Below the pieces are notes generated by a model. It was not told where the DNA came from, made no database searches, and was given only the letters and a program-made list of their open reading frames with translations. Source: Strix aluco (lineage: Eukaryota; Chordata; Aves; Strigiformes; Strigidae). From it: 64,000 nt of DNA. The translations under genes and the position numbers were made by a program. Location: positions 16,834,920-16,898,919 of the forward strand of contig NC_133938.1 of the NCBI RefSeq assembly GCF_031877795.1, read 5' to 3'. Below, piece by piece: positions 29,801-41,800 of the stretch; position 1 is the first letter of the stretch, and each line of letters opens with the position of its first letter.

Positions 29801-32800
29801 TTGCATAATAGAAACAGATAAGAACTGATCAAAATATTTTCCAGTTCAATTTCAGCAGACTGATTTAAACTTTATAAAAAGCTCTTTACCCTTTTAAAGT
29901 GTATTCAGCATGACAGTGAGGAAATATAAGCTTCAAATGCCAGTAGAACTTTTTCTCCCTGAAAAGAAAAGAAACACATATTCTTAATGTTAGCTGGTAA
30001 CTACTACTTGTTTCTTCTATGATAAAACTTGGTAGCCTATGGAATGGGTGCAGAAGAAAATAAATAGTCAAGATTTTGAATGGCATTTTCAAAGAGTAAA
30101 AAGGTTATACAGAGAAGCTGAGATGCACTTTGAAAGATGCCACGCTTTCAGATCCTGCTGCATTTCAATCCTCGTGGGACAAAAATTTGTTCCTTACAAA
30201 TACGGGTATGATATCACCAATTAACTGATCAACTGCATTTCACATTTTAAAAGGGAGCATCTTCCAGCTGACTTTCTATATGTATAGCTGCCCTTTAATT
30301 TCAGAAAATGAAACTGCTTTTTGGCATATCACCCAGGACAGATTGCCAAACCTGTGCAACAGTAAAAGACAGAGGTCCTTGCTGAGGCCAGGTTCTACGC
30401 AAAGCGGGGGACTCATCTTTTCACAGCAGTGATGGCCTCAACAGAAAATGTTTCATGGGCAGGGAGGGAAGCTGCATTTTGGCATAACATGGATAACAGA
30501 AATTAGAAAGAATGAATGTTTTACAGAAAGATCAGGAAGCTAAGGATCAAAATTGACGTCATGTTCCTTTCTCCAGTTTGTTAGTTTTAAGACTCATTTT
30601 CCCTGTCTAGCTAGCATAAATACCTGAGAATAGAAGCTACCGGAGCATGCTTCCAGTGCAGTATCATCTTAAGAAAGGCAGTATTACCTCAGGGATACTT
30701 CACTAGATTAGGAAATCTTTTTTTGCCTTTTTACTCATCTGCAGAAATGCTGCTGAAGTCAATATTGACTTAACTCATTGCTCCAAATTCTCCCATTCGG
30801 TATGGCGAGTGTAACAATATTTTTCTAAAAGAATCTCCTAAGAAAAAGCACAGTCTAAAAGGCAGGAGCATGGCACTTTGCTCTGGTTCAGAATTTTACA
30901 CTGATTACAAATGGCAAAGATTTGGAAGAGGAAGTAGAAAACTACTACCATTTAGAAATCAGAGGCCAGACATCTATTGTGAAGCATAGAAATGTCTAAT
31001 GGTACGCTCTTCCCAGCTTTTTTTAATTTTTTTTTTTTTTAAAAACACTACTTAAGACCTATGAATCATTATATCCAGAATAATCACCATCAGTTATGCA
31101 AAGATTCTGGTACTACAATTAAAAGTAAACACAGTGTTCCAACATGTTGTTTATCAGGCAGATGAAACATTATCCAGCAGGTTCTAGCTGGCTGCACAGA
31201 CAAGTGTACGTGCATCCAGTAGCAAAACAGTAAACTTAGCTGCTAAATTCAATTAACTATGATAGCAATTTTTAAATGCAAGCACTTTATAAAAGGTGCT
31301 TTCATAAAATAAGTAATCATTCCCTTATACCTAGTTACTCCTAAGAGAAAACTGAGCTTTACAGCTGAACTATACTTTCCACAGTGTAAGTAAAATCAGA
31401 AGTGTGAGCGTTTACCAAAAAAAGAGCAAGCAAGAACCCTAGCTCCAAGGAACTAATAATTAGAATAAAAAGAACTAATGAAGGCCAAGGTCCCCAACGC
31501 AACATGTGGCTCAGCAGAGTTGTGCAGCATGTCTAGTGCTTCTTCCCCTCTATCTGCTTATGTTGAAGCTGAGAATGAGAGCGCCTTCCTTAAATGAGAA
31601 GGTGAAGTTAGAGCACATCAGATCTGAAAAAGCTAAGAGGATTCTATGACCAGAGCTGGATGACAACATAGAAAACATTATTAATTACATAGCATGTATA
31701 AGTAGAAGCTGACATAGTACCTTGCCTCATGAATTTTATGCTACTTTGCATATTGGTATGATACTGCCTTAAATTACCAAACTGAAAAAAGGTTTTGGAA
31801 TAACTCAAAATAAGTGAAAGTTTGGAAGTCTTTTGCAAGATGAGTGAAACAAGGTTTTGCAGTTCATCTTGACAGCTGAAGGAAGCATCAACACTACCGT
31901 ACTCATAGAGCAAACTGGAATATCCATAGGTTTATGGAATCAGTCCAGTTGACTTGCGATTAAGAAGCTTGTGATTCCTCTCAGATATATGTTAATATCT
32001 GGCATTTAACATGGCATGGTATTAATTCAAAGCACTTTCCCAAGGAGACTTTAATAAAAGTTAGTAATCCTTAGACATAGAAATAGGGTCACCATCATTA
32101 GCTGCAGGAAATACTAATGATGAGCACATTTATTAACATACTTATAAGGACTGTTCAGATGAGGTTTTTGTTATATGTTATCAACTAATGTGAGGATTTC
32201 TAGCATTTTTTCATTTAAGTCATCATCTTCCACAATTTTTTCAAACAGGCCATGTTTATCTACTCTTTAAGTGACCAGCCCTTACTGAGACATGGGCTTA
32301 CTTTCTGCCAAATTTTTAAATCCAGACAGCCAAAGCAATGGGAGTACTGCAGATCTCCTCTCCCAAGTGGAAAACAGACAAACCATGACACAGGTCACAG
32401 AAACATGTATGTGGCCTAGAGGGCTGTCTCTTAACACAGGCACTTGAAAGAGAGAGTTCCAGAAGTACTTCTAGCTGTCTGCTACCTGTTGTTAGGAATA
32501 CTCTCCATGTGTCTGCAGAAATGGTGGTCACACAGCACATTCTGATTTCACATGCAAGACCAGTTCCCTCTGGGCTCACTGAGGCAAACTCAGCTCATCA
32601 CTGCAGCTGTATAATCAGCTTAAGAGGGTTCTTTTCAGACTTTCACCCTCCCTCCCCCTTCCAGGCACAATCCAGTCTATGGAATAGTGCACAGAAAAAG
32701 CTCTGAATCGGGGATTCTCAACACTGAAGTTAAAATGATCATTCCTTGTCAAAAAGTTTTCACCTTGGAAAAAAAGAAATGTTGATTTTTTTTCAGCACA

Positions 32801-35800
32801 TAATACTGAAACTGCAGTTAATTACTTCATCTCTCTTCAAAGTACTCTTGCCTGAAAGTAAATGGCAAGCAGAAAGAGGTAAAATAGATTAAGAACAGTG
32901 ATGGAAGAAGCAAGGAAGAAAGAAGCTTATAATTGGAATAGCCTCACACTCTTTGCTGTACAATGAAGTATTGAAAAATAACCTGCTGGATGCCTGTAAA
33001 GTGAAGCATCCCTCACCATCACTGATCTCTGCCCAGTTAGAGAACTTGATGTCAACCTTAGATGCTATCAAAGCTGCTTCACAACAAGTTCTGATTAAAA
33101 TTAGATATCCTGGCTCCAGATCTCACTGACTTCATTTTCCATTATGGCTCACTGGGGTAGTATTCCCTTCAAATACAACTGACATGTACTATGTTCATTT
33201 TCTAAATGAAAATGCTTAATTGAGTAAGTCATCTGCAGCTGGGTAACAGCTCACTGCAGGAAGCGTTCCATGCCGCTCAGCTGCCATGGAACGCCACTCC
33301 ACGGCTTGCTGGAATACCAAGGCACTGACTATAAAACTATCAAACGGCAGAGATCTGGATGAGGCACAAGCACATCCTTGATGTCAGTAAAAGCAGCATC
33401 ACAGCCCATCCCTGCATTGCTTGGCTTCACATCCTATTTTGGCTACTTCAGAAGCATGGAAACTGATCAGAGGGAAAAAGAGGAGCCAAGCACCTCTTCC
33501 CCTGCGTGAGATGTAGTTGCGAATTATGGTCAGAACTGCACAGGCTGTTTTGCAATTACCGTTCTTCTAAAGAAAAGTAACTGTCTCCCTTTCATTTCTC
33601 CTAAAAAATTATTTTCTACAATCAACTGTAGTTTTAACACAACTACATGTAAATGATTTTTAATTTTTTCACAGCAACGACTGAAAGATTTTTTTTTCAA
33701 TGTTACAAAGACAGCAGCAGTATATAGAAAGTGGCTATTACCTCCAGCTAGAGCTCAGGACAACTGCAAAAATTCTCACCATCTTTTATAGTTAATGCAC
33801 TACCTAGGAAGATGCTCCAAGTACTGTGGATATAGACAGTACAGCTGCTGGGAATTAGAGGACAGCTCTACAAAGGATTCTGGGACTTGGACATACCAGT
33901 TAAGTGCCTTGGCAGATTTTCAGAAATGCCAATGTTTATGTATTTCTTAAAACATATATGAAATATCCCATAAAACTTAACTTTTTTACCTAGGTTTCCT
34001 CTGAATGGTCAATTTTGCCTAGATTGCAGCAGAAGGTTTTATGTACATAAAACCTTTTTTAAAATGTGTATGTATATATATGTAAAATAAAATATATGTT
34101 GACAAAAAATTCTAAATTCATCACATCTTAAGATATCAATTGCAGTTCTAGCTCTACAGAAATACCTCATAGCCAGTCTGTCAAAAACAGAGATTCACTG
34201 ATGATTTTGTTTCTATTTAGCAACTAATAGTCTTAAAATGTTTAAAAAACTGTATAGAGGACATTTTACATCAAAATGCAAATACTGTAGTATTTCCTGT
34301 CTGTGTTATTTTGAATTGATAAAAGCAATGAAAAGGACATAAAGAAGTTCCATGAAGGACCAGTTATCCTTTAATTTGACAATACCTAGTACTCTCACCT
34401 AATGCACTGAAGTTTAACTGAAATACTGGGGGTTCAGTATCTACACCTTTGGATAATAATGCCTTTCTCAAGCAATGAAGATTCAGCCCAAGTAAGTGAC
34501 TAGATTCTCTTGTAGATTAAAAAAATAAAAATTTAAAACACACAGACGTGTGATGATTTCATCTGCCCCCCCCCCCCCCCGATTCTGTGTTCCTAGTGCC
34601 AAATTGACTTTGCTGCACTTCTAAGAACAGCACACAAAAGAGTATGTCTCCATTTTCTTGAAACTTCACCAAGTTAATTCCTGGATTTGATGTATAAACA
34701 GTAAAGCTGAAGTATTTCTACTGAAAGTTCATATGTTTCCTAGATACAGTAAACAGCAAGACAATCAGTGAAGAAACTGAAAAGCACTTCCTTTGTAACA
34801 CATATGGTCTTCTATCAAGGGGCCTCCTAACAGCAGGAGATGTTACTAACCATATGTGTTGCAATAATCAAACATGCTGGGCTTGAACTGAAGAGTCCTG
34901 TGTAAATCAAAGGGACACTGTCAAGGCCCAAGTAACCCAAACTGTAATAATCTTTAAAGAATAAAACTACTGTCTGCAAATAAACAAAGTTACCATCAGA
35001 TTCACTATGAGAATGAAACATTTCAGTTGCTAAAAAAAAAAAAAGAAAAATTTCAGGTACAGAACTCAGTCAGTACTCATCTTCACATGGGGATGTTCTG
35101 AAAAGCCACTGATTTACTGAAATGCATCAATGTCCTGCTCTCTGTTCACTCCAGAATAGCATTCTTTTGCCTGGCAACTTACTTTGGTGGGTCCTAGAAA
35201 GCAAGCAAAACTATGTACTAAGTAACAACTAAATTCAAGTTTAACAGCTCTAACAGTGTAGTATTAGCCCCAAATCCAGCTCAGATAACTCCTTGGTAAA
35301 TTCTCAAAATCAGCAACACTTCAAACAATTTTAGTTATCCCTATCTAGCTAAGGATTAGAGTCGACATTTTAGGGCTTTCAGGTGTACCTCAAAGCAGCT
35401 GCTCTAACACTAATGATCTCTTAACTGATGCTAATCCCAAATCTCCATGCTGTAGTTTGTTCTCAAAATTAAATCAGAGAGAGAATGAAAAAGATTCCTG
35501 CTTCTCCCACATGTATCATCTGATGCTCCCAAGCTGCAGGCATGCCTTCCATGAGGGAGGAGGCTTGCAGCCCTCCAGCCCCATTTGGTGGAGAGGAGAG
35601 GTAAGAAGGATTTTGTCTGGGGGGTGCTGTGAACAGAGCAGGGAGGAAGCTGGGTGGAGATGCCTATGACTGTGTAAGCAGCAGGGAGGGTTGGAGCAGG
35701 GCAGCACGAACTGCAGAGCTGAGGGAGCTGCCCTGACCCATTTCAGCCTCTCACCCTGTCATCATCTCCCACCAGGGAACCAGGAGCTACAGAGTTGCAA

Positions 35801-38800
35801 GCTCCATCCCCCCTTCCCGTTTGAGGTTCTGCTGCCTGGAGCTCCCCAGTTGCTGCCCCAGGCCTTGTCCCAACCTGGTCATGTTCTCCACCCCTTTCCC
35901 AAAGGTTCCCTATCCCAGGAAGCCACTTCAACTCCATGGCAGCCTGTGTCCAAAAGGGGACCTATCACTTCTACTGGAAAATAAGGGTACCACAGGAAAG
36001 GCAGGGTGAAACAGCACATTAAAATTAATTTGTGAATCAGGTGTCCTAAACCATCCCTAAGTCAGATGTCCCATGAGTTCACAAACTGGACTCAGAGTCT
36101 ACTTTCTAATGAACCCCCATTATCTAGATGTTCAGTATTACAAGTTAGTCTTATCCATGTGTTGCCCAGCATTGGCATGTATGCTTTCACAACACTGAAT
36201 TTATCAAACAAACTAATGGAAACCAGGAAATGAAGAATCTGGTTAACACATCCAAACAACTGCTGATCTGCCTTCCAGAGCTGGCAGGGGATGACACAAG
36301 AATACATCTCATACTTCCTAGTTTTGGATTACTGTCATTCCTGCCTTGTACAGCCTAACAGCTTGGCTCACATGGAGAGCATGAAGAGGACATCAGTGAA
36401 GACCGTTCTCAGCTTTCCACCTACATATGTTGAGCAGCTTCCAACCTGCACACTCTGGAGCAACCCCTTGACAAATCTCAACTGACAAACAGCATGAGAA
36501 GAGTAGACACATCAGACTCTGACCACTGTCAGGTGTTAAGCTCATATAACACAATTATTTGCACAGCTTTACCCCATTTGAATGTAATAACACAATGTTA
36601 CGGGTGTCATGAAGTCACATGGGATAGGTGTTAAATAGCTGATACTGGTTTGATCAGACCTGAGGTTTGATTCCTCGGAAACTCATTTAAGCAGAGTAAG
36701 GAAAACATGCCAATTAAAAAAAAAAACCCACAACACCAAACCAGAAGTTAATTTTTAATTTGCATCACTGAATTCAAACAGCCTGTAGAAGCAAAAGAGA
36801 GGAAACATGTCCTTTGTGTAGTACTCACTGAGCATATTCATACCCTTGAACAGCATTTACAGGAAAGAGACAGTTACTCCTATCCTCTTAAGAATGGAGA
36901 ATGTTATCATGTTCTTTCTGGTGGGATGTGAAAGTCCCAGAAAGGCTAGCATTCCAAAACAACAACAAAAATACCCCAGGACTTTATGATTGACAAAAAC
37001 CAGTAAGGCATTCTCCCAGGCATCTTGTGAAATATTTCCATGCCTATTTGCCAATAAGTTACCTTCCTCGCCCCATTCTCTTAGTTTTTAAATCTGCTTG
37101 TTAAACAACATAAAGCACAATACATGTGGAAGTCTAATCTGCTCAAAGCTTAATTTGTTCCCAACACAAGCTACACTTCAGTATGTACCCAAAAAGGCTT
37201 TCTATAGAAAAAGAACTGAAAAACATGGTACATGAAGGCAAATTTCTGTCAGCACAGTATTGTACCACACCCAGGATCTTCCCAATAGTGTCAAACCTCC
37301 CTGTATCTGTGTCTCTTCTGTTTTGTCCTTCTCTTAGCTACTGATCCCAGCATGCCTGAGCTTTCTGCAATTGGCTCTGGCTCTTAAAGACTACTCCATA
37401 CCCTGTACTCCTTAAGGGTGTTTATGTTGTTTTATCCACAGCATTAAGGAAATTCTCCAGGGAAGTTAAACTCAGCTCTAAGCCTGAGATATTTCAACAG
37501 CATGAGACTAGCACAAGATATCTGTAAAAGGTAAGAGTGTGTGGCCAAGGAAAAGAATGCCAGTGCAGAGGCACACAGTCTCTGCTCAAATGACTAATCT
37601 GCAAGGTTTAGGGCTACTACCTGGTCTGTTCTGAGGAGAGAGCCTCAGCGATATACAAATTTGGGGTGGAGAAAGGAGAAAACGCCCCAGATTTCCTTTC
37701 TTTCCATTGGTCCACCCTGGGTTTTCTCTAACACAACTGGTAAAATCTGTAACTTTAAAAAGGTTACACTTCTATATCTACTTTGTGCCTTATGTTCTGC
37801 TAAAAACTAAAGTATCTGCAAAACCAGAGCAGGGTGCTTCAGCCGCAGCACAGCAGAGATGAGAGGCAAGGCTGGGGAGCAGCGCTTCAGGTCCCTGTTA
37901 CTTGGTCAGAGAGAGACGCCTGGTGGCGGCCCCGTGGCTGGCCGGACCCCCGGCGGCCTCAACGTCCCGGGGAAAACACACCCTGCAAGCGCAACTGCCC
38001 CCAAAACTGAGACAGTGAAGAAAACAACCGGAGGAGCCATCGGGGTAGCAGGCACAGCTGATTACTGCGAGAAGCTCAGAAAGCGTTTATATTTGCTCCC
38101 AGTAGATCATCAAGCTGAACTCTAGACCCGTTTCCTGCCATAACGAAATGCTTTGTAAATTTTTTATTTTTACTGTGAAAATACTTTAAAATACAAATGC
38201 TGGCTATCAGAGAAAACCCACAGAGTGAATAAAGGGAAGAACATTTAAAGTCTTTTTAGCCTTTTCCTGAATTCGTATCAGTCTGCCTGCACTTGTCTAA
38301 GCTGTGCTGTTATCCACATCCTCCAAGCGCAGCAACTTCTAACACAGCACACAGCAGTACTGGAACTGTATTGAAAGCACCTCTTCAGACTTTAAGTCAG
38401 CCTTTCCAGAGAGGGGGATTTTTGCAATCATCGTACATCAATCCTCTATCACAAACCTTTAAAGAACAGTTTTCTTTTTCCAGCAACAAAACTTAACGTT
38501 AATTAAAAGACGGAAAACCACAACAGCGCTGATGCTTCCTCCCATTACTCAATGTTGGTATGTTTCAAAATAAAAGCATAAATCGCATAAGCTGTTAAAC
38601 TGAGCTCAAAGAGCCTAGAAAATGAAAACCTGAAGCATAAAATACTAAATCTAGATAGCTTTTGTAAAAAAATGGTGTATCTAACAGATTTTAAAAGCAA
38701 CCATATCAGTATGAATTAAGATTGTCATCATTACGCGTTCAGTGAAAACAAAATTTTGCAGACCATAACCAGCTGCAGACTCACATGCAATTGAAGGTGG

Positions 38801-41800
38801 TTGAATTTTCTCTTCTTTTTGTAAATCCAACGGGCAGCGTTCTCAGGTCAATATCACACTTCCGAGCTTTGTTTCTCAAGACATATAACTAGCAAAAAAT
38901 AAAAACAATTTTTAAAAAGAAATCTGAGTAATATATTCAAAGTCTGACAGTTAAACAGTAAGAGTAATGCTGACAGGAATTACGGGAAAATTGTAGAAAA
39001 GGCCACATTTAATGAAGTATTTTCTTTCACTTTTTTAAAAAAAATCATGAATGAAAAAGTTAATAAAAACTAGAAACCACCTGAAACATTTTCAGCTAAA
39101 GCTTTTCCATGGTTAAACAACAACATGCCCATGACCTCTATTTACTGTAAGTAAAAGTTCTTTAACATACCCTGAAAGCCACAGACAGCCATTGTGGGTG
39201 TAATACCACCCACGCAGCTGGTTTCTGGGCTACAACCCCACTAGCAGAAGGGATGCACATAGCACCACCTCAGCCACCCTGGCAAATTCTGATTTGAAGG
39301 TAGCATTAAGAGTATCATCTCATAAACATGCCTAGTACCACACACTAAAAACCACTACCTATGTGGCACCTCACCACCTTCAGTGCCTGTTTTCAAGACA
39401 CCATGGTGACAAGTTCACACACACACACAGTATAACTTCAGCCTGAGAGAAAGCTGGAGTCTTCTTAATCTACTTTGTCATCAACATCAGTTCTCTCCAA
39501 CTGAGTTTAGTGCTATATTTAAAGTCTCTTCACAAGACCAGAAAACAACGTGGCCCTGATGCCTGTCGGTGACATATCATCGAGTCAAAGTATTCTGGAG
39601 CGGATTTCGGTTTTCTGCTAGTCAGTTTTGGGTGGGTTTTTTTTGTTTTGTTTTGTTTTTTTTTTTCCTCTCTCTCTCTCTTCTTGATCTTGGTCTTTGC
39701 AGTTTATCATCACAGGACTTCCAGTAAATGGCACTCATTTCTGTGATCTTGTTAATGCTTTACTGGAATTGGAGGAGTCTCAACAAGAATCCCCTCTCAC
39801 CCTTAGAAGGCTGGCTTTTACTTCATTGTTGCTTAGATTTATTCTTTGCAGAACTCTAGTTGCCTTCATTTAGTATATGGGGAAGCATGTAATAATTTTC
39901 AGGCAATTAATAAATCCATTGTTTACCTGGGAATTTTGGACTTAAAAATTCAAAAAAGTTGTTCAGGTGGAAAGAAACATTCAGGCTTTCTTAATGCACA
40001 CCTATTATCAAACAGCAAGAGTGATAATGTACCAGTTTTAAGAATCTACACTGTCAGCAATCTATTCTTCTAAGCAATTGAACTCAGCCATCAATACTAT
40101 TATTACATAAACCTAGACACTTCTTTTGATTTCTCTAAAATTCAGGGTCAATCATACCTTCCTAAGAGAGCTATCAACTCTGAAATCTGGATTAGGGCTG
40201 CCTCAGTGAAAATTCAAAGGTAGTCAACCCTATCTCCAACAGACCAAGCTGCTAATGTAAAACTTACAAGTTTTTTTGTTGCTGGACTATGCATAGTAGG
40301 ATGTCGAGCAGCAGCATCAGCTGTCCTTCCTACATCTTCCAGGAAACGATAATCTGAAGGTAAAAAAAGAACAAGGAAAAAGGTAGTGCTAATCTAGTGA
40401 AAACAACAAATTTTAAAAAGCACAAGGGATACGTACCACTTAAAAGGTTCAAGTCAGTAAATTCATTTACAGAGACAAACGCCGTTTTATCCCTGACTCC
40501 ATTACAGCTCAGTGCAAGCTTATGCTTCTTCACACACAGTAAGCTGAAATGACAAAAAGAAAAACATTAACATGCCACGTTTAGCATGAGTAGGGAAAAC
40601 CACCAAAACAGTTTAATTCAGGTAATAAATACCTGCAAGAATATTTCATGCATCGTGGACATCTGTACTTAGCTTCCTCTTTGCTACATGTTTCACATCT
40701 GAAAGAAGTAAAAAGCACCTCTTAATAAAGTGGCGTCTTTGTGCCTGACTGGCCTGGGAAGGTGCCTGTTCAACAACCAGGCACTATGCCATCAATTGGC
40801 ATTTTCAGGAAAAGGTATCTGAATCTTGAAAAAAGAAAGAGAAAATATAAGTACCCTAGACTGGGTAAGATGGCAGACAAAATAACGCAAGTTATGGGGA
40901 ATATCTCCGAACGCATACAGGGGTCTTACCTATGTTAAAACACAGCACAGATGCTTGGAAGAAAAATAAAAATCCTGTGCTAGAGTTGGAAGCACAGCAA
41001 GGCTGTATCAGTTTATGCTTTGTGGCCTGGTTGTATCAGTGCTTTTCTCTATTTACATCACCTGTACTGTGCATCCTACCACACTGCCTTGTAGTACTCC
41101 TGGTTTTAGGCAGATGGAAGATACATGTCTAGAATTCACACTAGAACCTGAACACTGCATCCCATTTTTTCAGCAAATCAGAAGAACCATGACAATATCA
41201 TCAGCAAAACTTCTTCCGGCTGTTAGCAGTGCAAACCCCAAAGTCTGGGAATCTCTCAGCAAAGAGTTCTAGATATATTAACTGAAACAACTGTCCTTTT
41301 CATTTATCTCCAACAAATGGGGACGGGAAATAACCCTCCCCCCACACCAGTAAAGTTTTGAAGAATGCCACAAACCCACCACCTTCAACTACTACAGGAG
41401 AAATGTATAGAGGAAAAATATTTTTCTTGCTCTCCCCACCGCGGGCTCGCTGTCAGCTGACAGCGGAGGTGTGAAGGACAAGCTCAGCAGTACCATCTCC
41501 TGACGAGAAAGAGGCTCCATGTACTGGCAGCACGAAGCATTGTAAGAACAGAAAAAAAGTGTTTCATACACTGCAAAACAGAAACAGGAATTACTCCGAA
41601 CAAGGACTCCTTTTTAATCTCTCCACAGTGCCCAATGCAAGTTCGCAATCCAGCGGCAACACCAGGGAGAAGACTTCGCCAGTCAGCTGCGCGCAGGCCC
41701 CACACCGCAGGCAGACGCTGCTCCCCCGGGCATCCCCTCCCTCCTTCGAACACGAAACTGCCCCGCACCGACGCGGTGCCGCCATCGCAGAGGCGACCGC

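Larger units (their letters stand above)
29959..38784 (-). other. ZNHIT6: ZNHIT6 intron 5 (8.8 kb)
   Basis: Mostly AT-rich DNA. It contains a 10-bp-stem hairpin (33263-33294), a perfect 24-bp palindrome (34033-34056), a 15-C run (34566-34580), a GC-rich segment (about 35560-35990) and a CpG-containing patch (about 37840-38060). No coding exon was recognised. Confidence 0.85.

Noticed and set aside
35691-35984. 97-codon plus-strand open frame in the GC-rich segment
   Set aside because: Overlaps equally long frames on the other strand; composition-driven, no family match.
37859-38125. 88-codon plus-strand open frame as a small gene
   Set aside because: No recognisable domain and no coding support beyond composition. 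Kept only as a CpG-containing patch.
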